64,000 nt of DNA from Nitrincola alkalilacustris (GCF_008973755.1 NZ_WBOM01000004.1:428091-492090), one strand, 5' to 3'; counted from the stretch's first letter, positions 9,478 to 23,051 are shown. The notes: generated by a model not told the origin, from the letters alone. Made by a program: numbers and translations.

Positions 9478-9483
9478 TATAAT
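9478..9483 (+). promoter_or_regulatory. Candidate -10 box for miaB
   Basis: A perfect TATAAT at 9478-9483, 44 bp before the miaB ATG. No good -35 hexamer sits at 16-18 bp upstream. Tandem ATCCAATT motifs (9435-9442 and 9446-9453) lie just upstream. Confidence 0.45.
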
Positions 9484-9526
9484 TTGTCCCCTTGTAAAAA
9501 ACTACCCAATGCAACACAGGTGATTC

Positions 9527-10876
9527 ATGGCGAAAAAGCTGTTTATCAAGACACATGGTTGTCAGATGAACGAGTATGATTCCTCTCGCATGGCCGATCT
9601 TCTGAACGAGAGCCACGAGTTGGAGCTGACCGACAACCCTGATGAAGCGGACGTTCTGCTGCTGAACACCTGCTCGATTCGTGAAAAGGCTCAGGATAAG
9701 GTGTTCCATCAGCTCGGCCGCTGGCGCAAGCTGAAAGAGAAGCGTCCTGACCTGGTGATCGGAGTCGGCGGCTGTGTTGCCAGCCAGGAAGGTTCGGCGA
9801 TTCGCGACCGTGCTCCCTATGTTGATATGATTTTCGGACCCCAGACACTGCATCGCCTGCCCGAAATGATCAATGAGTCACGCAAGGGTGTGGTGGGAAT
9901 CGTCGATGTCAGCTTCCCCGAAATCGAAAAGTTTGACCATCTGCCAGCACCACGGGTAGAGGGTGCCGAAGCCTTTGTATCGATCATGGAAGGCTGCAGC
10001 AAATACTGCACTTTCTGCGTCGTGCCTTATACTCGCGGCGAAGAGGTCAGCCGACCACTGCAGGACGTACTCAATGAATGCCGTGAACTGGCAGAGCAAG
10101 GCGTGCGTGAGGTCAACCTGCTGGGCCAGAACGTGAACGCCTATCGCGGCGACACCAGCGACGGCGACAGCGCCGATCTGGCTGAACTGATCCGTTATGT
10201 GGCCAGAATAGACGGTATTGATCGCATCCGCTTCACCACATCACATCCCGTGGAGTTCAGCGAAAGTCTGATCAATGTGTATGATGAGGTTCCAGAGCTG
10301 GTCAGCCACCTGCACCTGCCGGTTCAGAGCGGTTCCGATCGCATTCTGATGGCAATGAAGCGCGGCCACACGGTGCTTGAGTACAAATCCAAACTGCGCC
10401 GTATCCGCAAGTTACGCCCGGAGATCAGCTTCTCCTCAGACTTCATCATTGGCTTCCCCGGCGAAACCGAGGCGGACTTTGAAGCCACCATGAACCTGAT
10501 CCATGAGATAGGTTTTGATACCTCTTTCAGCTTTGTTTACAGCCGTCGTCCCGGCACACCGGCAGCCGATCTGCCCGACAATGTTGCGGATGAACTGAAA
10601 AAACAGCGCCTGAAGATTCTGCAGGACCGCATCACCCTGCAGGCGATGCAGATCAGCCGTCGCATGGTCGACAGTGTGCAGCGCATTCTGGTCAATGGCT
10701 ATTCAAAGAAAGACCCGGGGCAGCTCTCTGGCCGCACCGAGAATAACCGTGTTGTCAACTTCCGCTGCGATAATCCGGACCTGATCGGCCACTTTGCCGA
10801 TGTACGTATTGTCCAGGCCTATGCAAATTCTCTGGTCGGCGAGCTTGTCAGCTCTGAGCTGGACCAGCTTCACTAA
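9527..10876 (+). CDS. miaB: tRNA-2-methylthio-N6-dimethylallyladenosine synthase MiaB
   Basis: A radical SAM methylthiotransferase that adds the 2-methylthio group to i6A37 of tRNAs reading UNN codons. The N-terminal cluster-binding cysteines are in [17 protein letters not shown] and GVGGC. The radical SAM CxxxCxxC is in [19 protein letters not shown] near residue 160. A TRAM domain occupies the last 70 residues. The 449-residue length is normal and the ATG follows an AGGTGA site. It heads the conserved miaB-ybeZ-ybeY-corC-lnt cluster. Confidence 0.97.
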   Translation: MAKKLFIKTHGCQMNEYDSSRMADLLNESHELELTDNPDEADVLLLNTCSIREKAQDKVFHQLGRWRKLKEKRPDLVIGVGGCVASQEGSAIRDRAPYVDMIFGPQTLHRLPEMINESRKGVVGIVDVSFPEIEKFDHLPAPRVEGAEAFVSIMEGCSKYCTFCVVPYTRGEEVSRPLQDVLNECRELAEQGVREVNLLGQNVNAYRGDTSDGDSADLAELIRYVARIDGIDRIRFTTSHPVEFSESLINVYDEVPELVSHLHLPVQSGSDRILMAMKRGHTVLEYKSKLRRIRKLRPEISFSSDFIIGFPGETEADFEATMNLIHEIGFDTSFSFVYSRRPGTPAADLPDNVADELKKQRLKILQDRITLQAMQISRRMVDSVQRILVNGYSKKDPGQLSGRTENNRVVNFRCDNPDLIGHFADVRIVQAYANSLVGELVSSELDQLH

Positions 10877-10894
10877 CAGATTCAGGACCACATT

Positions 10895-11917
10895 TTGTCA
10901 AACGACGCGTCAAAGAAAGAGTCGGTCAACCTCGTGCTTGAACCGGATCATCCGGGCAGCCTGGCCAACCTGTGCGGCCAGCTGGATGAGCACCTGCGCC
11001 TGATCGAGCAGCGCCTGGATATCGAAATTCGCAACCGCGGTAACCAGTTTCAGTTGCTGGGAGATAACACCGCACTGATCGTGGCACAAGGCATTCTGGA
11101 GCGCCTGTATACCGAAGCCTGCAATGGCAAACAGCTGACGCCGGATGATATCCATCTCAGCCTGCAGCACACAGGTATAGCCCCTCGTCTGCCGGAGTCC
11201 GCCGATTTCGCAGACTGCAGAATCCGTATCCGCAAGATGCAGATCATGCCCCGTGGAGGCAATCAGCAAGGCTATGTCCGCTCGATCCGCCGCCACGATA
11301 TCAACTTCGGTATCGGCCCGGCCGGAACCGGCAAAACCTATCTTGCGGTAGCCTGCGCTGTGGAAGCACTGGAGCGCGAAGAGGTGAGCCGCATTCTGCT
11401 GGTACGCCCGGCAGTTGAAGCCGGTGAGAAACTGGGCTTTCTGCCCGGCGATCTGGCACAGAAGGTCGATCCATACCTGCGCCCCTTGTATGACGCCCTG
11501 TTCGAGATGATCGGTTTTGAGAAGGTTGCCAAGCTGATTGAGAAAAACGTCATCGAAGTCGCGCCACTGGCCTATATGCGTGGCCGGACACTGAATGGCA
11601 GTTTTGTCATACTGGATGAAAGTCAGAACACCACCAGCGAACAGATGAAGATGTTCCTGACCCGTATCGGCTTTGGCTCCACCGCCGTCATCACCGGCGA
11701 CATCACCCAGATCGACCTGCCCAAAGGGACACGCTCGGGGCTGATTCATGCCATGGAAGTATTGGATGGGGTCGAAGGGATAGGCTTCACCCACTTCACT
11801 GCACAGGATGTCGTTCGCCATCCACTGGTTCAGCATATTGTTCTGGCCTATGAGCGTTATGAGCAGCGCGAAGCCAGAAAACAGAAGCTCAAGCATCAGG
11901 GAGAGCTGGCGAAATGA
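10895..11917 (+). CDS. ybeZ: PhoH-like ATPase YbeZ
   Basis: A cytoplasmic P-loop NTPase of the PhoH family, thought to work with the rRNA-maturation nuclease YbeY. The Walker A motif GPAGTGKT is near residue 143 and the Walker B ILDESQN near 240. Start is a TTG at 10895 with AGGA 7 nt upstream; the next in-frame ATG would remove conserved sequence. It ends with a 4-nt ATGA overlap with ybeY, indicating translational coupling. Length 340 is typical. Confidence 0.93.
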   Translation: MSNDASKKESVNLVLEPDHPGSLANLCGQLDEHLRLIEQRLDIEIRNRGNQFQLLGDNTALIVAQGILERLYTEACNGKQLTPDDIHLSLQHTGIAPRLPESADFADCRIRIRKMQIMPRGGNQQGYVRSIRRHDINFGIGPAGTGKTYLAVACAVEALEREEVSRILLVRPAVEAGEKLGFLPGDLAQKVDPYLRPLYDALFEMIGFEKVAKLIEKNVIEVAPLAYMRGRTLNGSFVILDESQNTTSEQMKMFLTRIGFGSTAVITGDITQIDLPKGTRSGLIHAMEVLDGVEGIGFTHFTAQDVVRHPLVQHIVLAYERYEQREARKQKLKHQGELAK

Positions 11918-12369
11918 ATCTGTTCGTTGACCTGCAGATCGCCACTGAGGCAAAACAGCTCCCCGACGCCGACCAGTTCAACACCTGGGTCAGGGCTGCG
12001 CTGGACGGCCAGCGCGATCGTGCAGAAGTGTGCATTCGCCTGGTAGATGAAGTGGAGAGCCGGGAGCTGAACAACACCTGGCGTGGCAAGGATAGCTCGA
12101 CCAATGTGCTGTCCTTTCCATTTGAGTCGCCCCCTGGCATTGCCGTTGATCTGATCGGTGATCTGGTGATCTGTGCCGATGTCGTCGCCAGGGAGGCAGA
12201 GGAACAATCCAAGCCCCTGCTGCATCACTGGGCGCATATGGTGATTCACGGAACCTTGCATCTTATCGGTTTCGATCATATAAATGACGATGAGGCCGAG
12301 GAGATGGAGACACTGGAGTGCACCATATTGTCTCGACTGAATATCCCAGACCCCTACCAATCCGCTTAG
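11914..12369 (+). CDS. ybeY: Endoribonuclease YbeY (16S rRNA maturation)
   Basis: A zinc metalloprotein of 151 residues needed for 16S rRNA 3'-end maturation and ribosome quality control. The zinc-binding HxxxHxxxxxH motif is clear in HMVIHGTLHLIGFDH near residue 110. Upstream, NNTWRGKDSSTNVLSFPFE is the family signature. It overlaps ybeZ by 4 nt and is followed 8 nt later by corC, in the order conserved across Gammaproteobacteria. Confidence 0.95.
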   Translation: MNLFVDLQIATEAKQLPDADQFNTWVRAALDGQRDRAEVCIRLVDEVESRELNNTWRGKDSSTNVLSFPFESPPGIAVDLIGDLVICADVVAREAEEQSKPLLHHWAHMVIHGTLHLIGFDHINDDEAEEMETLECTILSRLNIPDPYQSA

Positions 12370-12377
12370 AGGATACT

Positions 12378-13220
12378 ATGAGCGAAGACCGATCGGGAGC
12401 CAGCCCAAAAGGCTGGCTCGGCAAACTGGCCCAGGCGTTCTCGGACGAACCACCGACCAAAGAAGATCTGATCAACGGTTTATATGAAGCGGCCGAAGCC
12501 GGTGTTCTGGACAATGACGCCATGTCGATCATTGAAGGAGCACTGCAGGTATCGGACATGAAGGTGCGTGATGCCATGGTACCCCGCTCCCAAATGACCC
12601 TGGTGCAGATCAATCAGACCGCGAGCGAGTTTCTGCCGATTCTGATTGAAACCGCACACTCACGCTTTCCGGTAGCTGGCGAGAACCCTGACGAAGTTGT
12701 CGGCATTCTGCTGGCCAAGGATCTGCTGCCCTATATGCTTCAGGGCAACCTGGATGAGTTCAGAATCAGTCAATGCCTGCGTAGCGCCGTATTCATACCC
12801 GAGAGCAAACGCCTCAACGTGCTGCTTCGAGAGTTCCGCGGCACACGTAATCATATGGCGATCGTTGTGGATGAGTATGGTGGCGTATCCGGGCTGATCA
12901 CCATTGAGGATGTACTGGAGCAGATCGTCGGCGAGATAGAGGATGAACATGACGACGATGATGATGAGGGCAACATCAAGTCACTTGAGGATGACGGATT
13001 CATCGTCAAGGCACTGACACCGATTGATGACTTCAATGAGTTTTTCCATACCGACTTCTCTGATGAGGAGTTCGACACCATAGGCGGTATCGTAACCCAG
13101 CGCTTCGGGAGGCTACCGGAAAGAAATGAAAAGGTGACGCTGCATGGCCTGACCTTTACCGTCCTGTCTGCAGATGACCGCCGCATTCGCCTGCTGCAGG
13201 TTTCACCGTTAGTCGAGTAA
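12378..13220 (+). CDS. corC: CorC/YbeX, CBS-domain protein linked to Mg/Co efflux
   Basis: A 280-residue cytosolic HlyC/CorC-family protein with two CBS domains (about residues 65-190; the first carries VRDAMVPRSQMTLV) and a C-terminal CorC_HlyC domain from about 205. An acidic run just before that domain (EDEHDDDDDEG) is striking but normal for the family. I chose the ATG at 12378 because AGAGGA lies just upstream and the product begins MSEDRSG like homologues; a longer reading from 12318 would overlap ybeY by 52 nt. The proposed role is Mg2+/Co2+ homeostasis, and its cluster suggests a tie to ribosome or lipoprotein maturation. Confidence 0.92.
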   Translation: MSEDRSGASPKGWLGKLAQAFSDEPPTKEDLINGLYEAAEAGVLDNDAMSIIEGALQVSDMKVRDAMVPRSQMTLVQINQTASEFLPILIETAHSRFPVAGENPDEVVGILLAKDLLPYMLQGNLDEFRISQCLRSAVFIPESKRLNVLLREFRGTRNHMAIVVDEYGGVSGLITIEDVLEQIVGEIEDEHDDDDDEGNIKSLEDDGFIVKALTPIDDFNEFFHTDFSDEEFDTIGGIVTQRFGRLPERNEKVTLHGLTFTVLSADDRRIRLLQVSPLVE

Positions 13221-13227
13221 ACACACC

Positions 13228-14766
13228 ATGACACCGACAGCTGGACGTCAGGGCACTCACGCACACAGCAAAAAAACCAGAGAGCATCACGTGCAGAATG
13301 GCTGGTGGTACATCAGCCTGCTCTCATTGCTGGCCGGAGCCGTCACAGCGCTGGCCTTTGCACCTCTGGATATGATTCCACTGGCATTGTTAGGGCCTGC
13401 GCTGCTGTATCTGGCGCAACATGGACAGTCCACTCGCGCAACCGCCTGGTCGGGCTGGATGTTTGGCCTCGGTTTCTTCGGGGTTGGTGTCTCCTGGGTA
13501 TTTGTCAGCATACATGTTTATGGTGCGGCATCAGTGCCGCTGGCGGGGCTGATGACAGCTGTATTCGTTATGGGGTTGGCGCTGCTCTTTGCCTTGCAGG
13601 GCTGGCTGTTCGGCCGCCTCTGTCGCAGCGTATCCTGGCTGGGTTTTGTCGGCCTGTGGCTGCTGTTTGAGTGGATCAGAAGCTGGCTTTTTACCGGCTT
13701 CCCCTGGCTCTATCTCGGTTACATCTGGCTCGACACCCCCTTCAGCCATCTGGCTGCCTGGGGTGGTGTCTGGGCACTGACGCTCTTTACCTTATTTCTG
13801 TCAATCGGACTCGCTGAAGCGATCCGCAGCCGAAGATGGCCTTCTCTGCTGCCGGTTTTCCTGCTGCCGGTGCTGGTCTACTATCTGCCAACCGAACAGA
13901 CCCAACAGCGTGATCAGGCTCCCCTCAAGGTAGCGCTGGTTCAGCCCGACATCCCACAAATGATCAAATGGGAAGGTGCTCAGCTCGAAAACCTTCTGCA
14001 GCATCAGATCCAACTCACGCGACGCTATCCCGATGTGCAACTGGTGCTCTGGCCGGAAACCGCTATCCCGGCTTTTTACTATGAAGCTGCGCCGTTTATC
14101 GATGACTTCCTTGAGGAGCTGGATCAACAGAACATCGCGCTGATCAGCGGCTTCCCGTTTATCGCCGAAAATCCACGTGATCGCTCACGCAGCATCTTTC
14201 ACAACAGCTTGGGTGTGTTCAGCCATGGCTCGGGCATCTATCACAAGCAGCGACTGGTACCCTTCGGCGAGTATGTACCGCTGGAGAATCAATTGAGAGG
14301 GTTGATTGAGTTCTTTGACCTGCCGATGTCGAGTTTCAGCCTGCCGGAGAACACCGAGCTGCGATTGCATGCTGCCGGCCACAGCCTGGCCAGCACCATC
14401 TGCTATGAGATCGCCTATCCTGAACTGGTACGCAAGTCTGCGATCAACTCGGATCTGCTGCTGACCGTATCCAACGATGCCTGGTTCGGCAACTCTTTCG
14501 CCCCCGATCAGCATCTGCAGATAGCCCGCATGCGCGCCATTGAGAACGGCCGCTGGTTGATCCGCGGCACTAATAACGGCATCACGGCTATTATTCGCAG
14601 CGATGGCAGCCTAGAAAAAGAAGCGCCCAGACAGCAAGCGGCTGTCATCACGGGTGAGGTACCGGCCATGCACGGCACAACGCTGTATCAGCAGCTAGGG
14701 GTCTGGCCCTCACTGCTGACCTCACTGTTGTTACTGGGAATCGGTTTCCTCCGCACCCGCCCCTGA
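13228..14766 (+). CDS. lnt: Apolipoprotein N-acyltransferase Lnt
   Basis: An inner-membrane enzyme that adds the third acyl chain to lipoproteins. The N-terminal half has about six membrane segments (residues 27-215). The periplasmic C-N hydrolase domain carries the catalytic triad: Glu in LWPETAIPAFY, Lys in YHKQRLVPFGEYVP and Cys in ICYEIAYPE. Full length is 512 residues. The first 20 residues from 13228 are hydrophilic and the ribosome site is weak, so a GTG at 13291 is a credible alternative start. Its last 36 nt overlap the convergent ybeL gene. Confidence 0.94.
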   Translation: MTPTAGRQGTHAHSKKTREHHVQNGWWYISLLSLLAGAVTALAFAPLDMIPLALLGPALLYLAQHGQSTRATAWSGWMFGLGFFGVGVSWVFVSIHVYGAASVPLAGLMTAVFVMGLALLFALQGWLFGRLCRSVSWLGFVGLWLLFEWIRSWLFTGFPWLYLGYIWLDTPFSHLAAWGGVWALTLFTLFLSIGLAEAIRSRRWPSLLPVFLLPVLVYYLPTEQTQQRDQAPLKVALVQPDIPQMIKWEGAQLENLLQHQIQLTRRYPDVQLVLWPETAIPAFYYEAAPFIDDFLEELDQQNIALISGFPFIAENPRDRSRSIFHNSLGVFSHGSGIYHKQRLVPFGEYVPLENQLRGLIEFFDLPMSSFSLPENTELRLHAAGHSLASTICYEIAYPELVRKSAINSDLLLTVSNDAWFGNSFAPDQHLQIARMRAIENGRWLIRGTNNGITAIIRSDGSLEKEAPRQQAAVITGEVPAMHGTTLYQQLGVWPSLLTSLLLLGIGFLRTRP

Positions 14767-15288
14767 GAGGCGTTCGAAAATATAGGCTCCGCACTGAGCA
14801 CAGGGCAGTATTTTTTTAGTGCGCATCAACTGTTTTTCATGCCCGCAGTTGAGACAGCGCAAGGTGCCCGGCACGGTGATTTCACCGGCAACAAACTGAT
14901 CCTCACCATGTTCCAACTGCTCTCGCAGCAGCTCATGCTCCACTCGCGTCCTGTCTGCCAGGTCGACCAGGCGATCCAGAATGGTCTGCTCCAGCACATT
15001 CAGATCAAACCGCAGGAAACCGGCAATGCCGCCACCTGTTTCATGCACGAAATAGCCCAGATGCTTCAGGTCACGATTGACATAGGCCGTGAGTAGATCT
15101 ATCTCATCCCTCGTCATCTCCTCGGCCGCCAATTCGATTTCAACCGCTTCCTCTATCTTATCCTGCAGTGCCTCCCAGGTGCTGAGACTCGCCTCATCCA
15201 GCGTATGCCGCAACCTGTCAAGAATTCTGTCATAGGCTTCCGGTGCATGATCTGAATGTTCTACCGGCGGTTTCTTCGATTCACTCAT
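14731..15288 (-). CDS. Zinc-ribbon protein, YbeL (DUF1451) family
   Basis: A 185-residue protein. Residues 15-125 are charged and mostly helical (LRHTLDEASLSTWEALQDKIEEAVEIE). A C-terminal zinc ribbon has two CxxC-type pairs, CLNCGH and CAQCGA, about 20 residues apart. This arrangement is that of E. coli YbeL, which also sits next to leuS and lptE. A strong AAGGAG precedes the ATG. Function is unknown; it ends inside the 3' end of lnt. Confidence 0.85.
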   Translation of the reverse strand: MSESKKPPVEHSDHAPEAYDRILDRLRHTLDEASLSTWEALQDKIEEAVEIELAAEEMTRDEIDLLTAYVNRDLKHLGYFVHETGGGIAGFLRFDLNVLEQTILDRLVDLADRTRVEHELLREQLEHGEDQFVAGEITVPGTLRCLNCGHEKQLMRTKKILPCAQCGAYIFERLSGAGAEETDSQ

Positions 15289-15462
15289 ATTGACTCCTTT
15301 TTCACCTGTCTGGTGAGCTCATGGCCCTGTTTGCCTGAGGCCATATATTGTATGCTATGCCGCATTACGCAATCTTTCCAATTAAACTGAGCAAGGCGCC
15401 TGCCATCAGGTCTGATTTATACACCTGAATGCAGAAGAACGCTTGTTGTTAACGGGATTTGA

Positions 15463-18066
<2,604 letters not shown>

Positions 18067-18078
18067 CGGAGAACACGG

Positions 18079-18591
18079 ATGCCAAGACATCATTCATTCT
18101 GGACAGCAGCCCTGCTGCTGGGATTGTGCCTGCTGCTGATCGGCTGCGGATTCAAACCCAGGGGCTTCTACGCTGTACCGGACGCTCTGCAGGAAGCAAC
18201 ACTGGTGACCATGAGTGATCGTCCCAGCGAAATCCGCCCGATGCTGCTGCGTGCGATGCAGGTCAATGGCATTGAGCTGAGTGACAACGCGCCGATCATT
18301 CTCGAAATCCATGAAGAGCGTCATAGTCGGCGCTCAGTCTCGCTCAGAGGTCGCGCCAGAGGCTCGCAGGTTGCCGAGTATGAGCTGCGCAGCGAAGTGT
18401 TCTTCAGTGTCAGGCAGCGCGAGGGCGATACCCTTTTGATAGCTCCGCGCAGCATCTTCACTGAGCGGGTATATGCCTACGACGGCGATAACATCACCGC
18501 CAGTGAAGCTCAGGAAGTGGTGCTCAGACAGCAGATCTATCAGGATCTGGCTCAGCAGATTGTACGCCAGTACACCAGTCTGAAACCCTGA
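18079..18591 (+). CDS. lptE: LPS-assembly lipoprotein LptE (RlpB)
   Basis: An outer-membrane lipoprotein that plugs the LptD barrel in lipopolysaccharide export. The signal peptide ends in the lipobox LIGC followed by GFKPRGFY, the classic LptE start of the mature protein. The body is 170 residues in total, with the family pattern of two helices packed on a sheet (SVSLRGRARGSQVAEYELRSE). It starts 12 nt after leuS and 7 nt precede holA, so the three form an operon. Confidence 0.94.
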   Translation: MPRHHSFWTAALLLGLCLLLIGCGFKPRGFYAVPDALQEATLVTMSDRPSEIRPMLLRAMQVNGIELSDNAPIILEIHEERHSRRSVSLRGRARGSQVAEYELRSEVFFSVRQREGDTLLIAPRSIFTERVYAYDGDNITASEAQEVVLRQQIYQDLAQQIVRQYTSLKP

Positions 18592-18598
18592 ATCCGAT

Positions 18599-19630
18599 AT
18601 GAAGACCAATCCGGATCAACTGGCCAGAGTATTGCAGAAGCATACTCTGGCTCCGATCTATATGGTAACCGGTGATGAACCGCTGATGTCGGGCGAGAGC
18701 TGCGACTTACTGCGGGCGTTCTTTCGCGAGCAGGGCTTCACGGAGCGCGAAGTACACCATGTTGATGCGTCCTTCAGTTGGGATCTGGTACTGCAGAACA
18801 CCAATGCGCTGTCGCTGTTTGCCGAGCGCAAGGTGATCGAAGTACGCATGGGGCACCACAAGCTCAACAAGGCTGACAGCCAGCACCTGCAGCTGTATCT
18901 GAAAAATCCTGCCCCCGATACGGCGTTTCTGCTTATCGCAGATAAACTCGATGCGACCAGCAAGAAGTCTGCCTGGTACAAGGAGATAGAATCTCTGGGG
19001 TTGGTGGTTGAGATCTGGCCGCCGGAACCGGATCAGCTCCCGGCCTGGCTCGCAGGACGTGCTACCAGACTGGATATCACTCTGACGCCGGATGCCACCG
19101 CTCTGCTGGCAGACCGTATCGAAGGCAATCTGCTGGCAGCCAGACAGGAGCTGGATAAGCTGCAGTTGCTCTACCCCAATCAGAGTATCGGTGTGGATGA
19201 GATCGCAGCGGCCGTTTCTGACAGCTCGCGATACGATGTCTTCACCTTGATAGACGCGGCACTGGGCCAGCAACCGGAACGCTGCCTGAAGATTCTTCAT
19301 GTGTTGCGCCATGAAGGAACAGAAGCCGCCGTGACCCTCTGGGCCATCACACGTGAATTGCGCACACTGCTTGCCGTCAGCAACGGTCTGGCTTCCGGCA
19401 CTCCCTACGATACACTGTGTCAGCGTGAGCGCATCTGGGGAAAACGCAAAAAACACCTGCAGCAGGCCTGCCGTCGCCTACCCGCTTCATTGCTGGAGCA
19501 GCAACTGAAACAGTGCATGCTGGCCGACCGCGCCATCAAAGGACAGCGCATCGATGACCCCTGGTTATTGATGGAACAGATCATCATTACGTTGGCGGGT
19601 ATATCACTGTCTCTTGCCGCATCAGAATAA
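18599..19630 (+). CDS. holA: DNA polymerase III subunit delta
   Basis: The delta subunit of the clamp loader, which opens the beta clamp. The 343-residue protein begins with the usual clamp-binding segment and APIYMVTGDEPLM; domain II carries VDEIAAAVSDSSRYDVFTL around residue 205. It closes the leuS-lptE-holA unit. In most Gammaproteobacteria nadD, rsfS and rlmH follow; here the next gene is an unrelated permease behind its own promoter, so synteny breaks at this point. Confidence 0.95.
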   Translation: MKTNPDQLARVLQKHTLAPIYMVTGDEPLMSGESCDLLRAFFREQGFTEREVHHVDASFSWDLVLQNTNALSLFAERKVIEVRMGHHKLNKADSQHLQLYLKNPAPDTAFLLIADKLDATSKKSAWYKEIESLGLVVEIWPPEPDQLPAWLAGRATRLDITLTPDATALLADRIEGNLLAARQELDKLQLLYPNQSIGVDEIAAAVSDSSRYDVFTLIDAALGQQPERCLKILHVLRHEGTEAAVTLWAITRELRTLLAVSNGLASGTPYDTLCQRERIWGKRKKHLQQACRRLPASLLEQQLKQCMLADRAIKGQRIDDPWLLMEQIIITLAGISLSLAASE

Positions 19631-19732
19631 GCCTAATGCGTGTCCAATTGTTACAAACCTCCGTTCCAGCCTACAACCCTCTTTTCAGCTGAAAAAATAA
19701 ATTCTTTTATATCAATAGATTGATCTTTTATT

Positions 19733-19748
19733 TTTACCTTTTGGAAAA
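19733..19748. promoter_or_regulatory. Palindromic operator 1 upstream of the NCS1 permease promoter
   Basis: TTTACCTTTTGGAAAA, an ACC-N4-GG(T) palindrome with one imperfect arm. It lies just upstream of the -35 box. It matches operator 2, with centres 49 bp apart. Confidence 0.55.
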
Positions 19749-19754
19749 AAATGC

Positions 19755-19782
19755 TTGCACATTTTTTCGTCACGCATAGTAT
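19755..19782 (+). promoter_or_regulatory. Sigma-70-type promoter for the permease-hydantoinase genes
   Basis: TTGCAC at 19755-19760 and TAGTAT at 19777-19782 with a 16-bp spacer. It lies in an AT-rich region about 225 bp before the permease ATG and is bracketed by the two palindromes. Confidence 0.55.
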
Positions 19783-19797
19783 TTACCAAAAGGTAAA
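19782..19797. promoter_or_regulatory. Palindromic operator 2 overlapping the transcription start
   Basis: TTTACCAAAAGGTAAA, a perfect 6-bp-arm palindrome with a 4-bp centre. It begins at the last base of the -10 box, a position typical of a repressor site. No regulator gene is adjacent. Confidence 0.6.
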
Positions 19798-20006
19798 AAA
19801 CAATAACAAATACCAGACAGTCTGTTCAAACCTCTGCCAGAATCAAACGCCTGGTTTGTCAGCCTGCCTTGCAAGGGCCCCGCACAGATGAAGTTGTAAC
19901 AACACAACATGAACACTGGCCAGCGAATTGCATGGGAACCTCTCGTTTTGTGAGTACCTGCCGACGTTTGGCTGGTTTCATCAATAATAACGATAGAGGA
20001 TGTGCT
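19798..20006 (+). other. Long leader region of the NCS1 permease gene
   Basis: With the promoter sites above, this fills the 376-bp gap between holA and the permease. About 210 nt separate the inferred start of transcription from the ATG. It holds a palindrome CCTTGCAAGG (19867-19876) and a 14-codon reading frame beginning at 19909, both of uncertain meaning. I could not match it to a known riboswitch. Confidence 0.35.
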
Positions 20007-21509
20007 ATGACTGGAAATACAACTGGCACCTCATCAGCCGTCAAGGTTGGTGAATTTTATGAGCTGAATACTGGCGAAGATGTCAGTGGCAGTGCTCATT
20101 ACAACGAAGATATCGCACCCACTCAGGTCAAGGAACGCACCTGGTCCGTCTGGAATATCGCAGCCCTCTGGATAGGCATGTCGATCTGCGTTCCCACCTA
20201 CACGCTGGGTGGAGTACTGACGGCCTACTTCGGCCTGTCAGTCACAGAGGCACTGATCACCATCCTGCTGGCCAACGTCGTCGTTCTTGTACCGCTGATA
20301 CTGAACGCCTTTCCGGGCACCAAGTATGGCATTCCCTTTCCGGTTCTGTTGCGCTCATCCTTTGGCGTTCTCGGTTCCAACGTACCCTGCCTGATTCGTG
20401 CGCTGGTTGCCTGCGGCTGGTTCGGGATACAAACCATGTTCGGTGGGATCGCGATACATATTCTCTTCTCGACGCTGATCCCCGGCTGGGCTGCCATGGG
20501 TAGCAGCGGCGAAGTTATCGGCTTTTTCCTGTTCATGGCGATCAACCTCTACATAGTGATCAAGGGGTCCGAGTCGATCAAGATCATGGAAACCCTCTCT
20601 GCTCCACTGCTGCTGGCAGTGAGTATCGGTCTGATGATGTGGGCAACGCCGCAGATCTCCGTAACCGAGCTGTTGCTGACGCCTGCCAATCGACCCGCCG
20701 AGGCATCCTTCTGGGGCTACTTCTTCGGCGGCCTGACTGCCATGGTCGGCTTCTGGGCTACCTTGTCACTCAACATCCCTGACTTCAGCCGTTTTGCCAA
20801 GTCACAGAAGGATCAGATCATGGGCCAGATCATCGGCCTGCCGCTGACCATGTTCTTCTTTGCCTCGTTGGGTGTGGTTCTGACTGCAGCATCTTTCAAT
20901 CTGGTAGGAGAGACCATTTCCGACCCAGTCAACCTGATCGGCCGTATCGACAGCCCCTTCTGGGTGGTGATCGCGATGATCATGATCATTATCGCTACCC
21001 TGTCGACCAATACTGCTGCCAACGTTGTATCTCCCACCAACGATTTCCAGAACATTGCACCGAAAAAGATCAACCACACGCGTGGTGCGCTGTTGACCGG
21101 TGCGTTCGGTGCATTGCTGATGAGCTGGGAGTTGCTGAAGAAGCTGGGTGTCATACATTCCGACGTCAGTGTGGAGGCGATGTACAGCGGCTGGCTGCTG
21201 GGTTACTCAAGCCTGTTAGGGCCGGTCGCAGGCATCATGATCGTGGATTACTTCCTGATCAAACGCCAGTTCCTGAATCTACCCGAGCTATACAAGACTC
21301 AGGGCATTTACAGCGGCTTCAATTCAGCGGGACTGATCGCTTTTGCCATACCGGTTGCTCTGACCCTGGTTGCCATCACCACCGGCGCCTTAAGCTGGTT
21401 CTATGATTACGGCTGGTTCACCGGTTCACTGCTCGGTGGTCTGGTCTATTACGTTGCAGCCAGCAAGCAGACTGTAATGGTCGGCGATGGTATCGCTCAG
21501 AGTAACTGA
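20007..21509 (+). CDS. NCS1-family nucleobase/hydantoin:cation symporter
   Basis: A 500-residue inner-membrane transporter of the nucleobase-cation-symport-1 family, which takes up purines, pyrimidines, allantoin or hydantoins with Na+ or H+. About 12 membrane segments are visible. The substrate-site segment ACGWFGIQTMFGG in TM3 matches the W-F-G-I-Q pattern of the benzyl-hydantoin transporter Mhp1. The NPDFSRF-like segment (NIPDFSRFAKS) is also a family mark. I chose the ATG at 20007, which has AGAGGA upstream; a longer frame from 19869 lacks family sequence. A hydantoinase gene follows 96 bp later, so a cyclic ureide (hydantoin or dihydropyrimidine) is the likely cargo. Confidence 0.9.
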   Translation: MTGNTTGTSSAVKVGEFYELNTGEDVSGSAHYNEDIAPTQVKERTWSVWNIAALWIGMSICVPTYTLGGVLTAYFGLSVTEALITILLANVVVLVPLILNAFPGTKYGIPFPVLLRSSFGVLGSNVPCLIRALVACGWFGIQTMFGGIAIHILFSTLIPGWAAMGSSGEVIGFFLFMAINLYIVIKGSESIKIMETLSAPLLLAVSIGLMMWATPQISVTELLLTPANRPAEASFWGYFFGGLTAMVGFWATLSLNIPDFSRFAKSQKDQIMGQIIGLPLTMFFFASLGVVLTAASFNLVGETISDPVNLIGRIDSPFWVVIAMIMIIIATLSTNTAANVVSPTNDFQNIAPKKINHTRGALLTGAFGALLMSWELLKKLGVIHSDVSVEAMYSGWLLGYSSLLGPVAGIMIVDYFLIKRQFLNLPELYKTQGIYSGFNSAGLIAFAIPVALTLVAITTGALSWFYDYGWFTGSLLGGLVYYVAASKQTVMVGDGIAQSN

Positions 21510-21602
21510 TCCGCTTTATCGAGTCTCGCTGCAGCTGATCGGATATCCAGGCTGCAGCGTGACTCACAGAACAGGCTTTTGCTTCACAATAATAAGGAGT
21601 GA

Positions 21603-23051
<1,449 letters not shown>

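Noticed and set aside
10910..11953. A 347-codon minus-strand frame opposite ybeZ
   Set aside because: Antisense shadow without domains; the plus strand encodes a clear PhoH-like ATPase.
12318..12377. Upstream extension of corC
   Set aside because: It overlaps ybeY, lacks a ribosome site, and the internal ATG at 12378 has AGAGGA and the family N-terminus.
19869..20006. Upstream extension of the NCS1 permease
   Set aside because: The ATG at 20007 has a good ribosome site, and the extra residues do not resemble the family.
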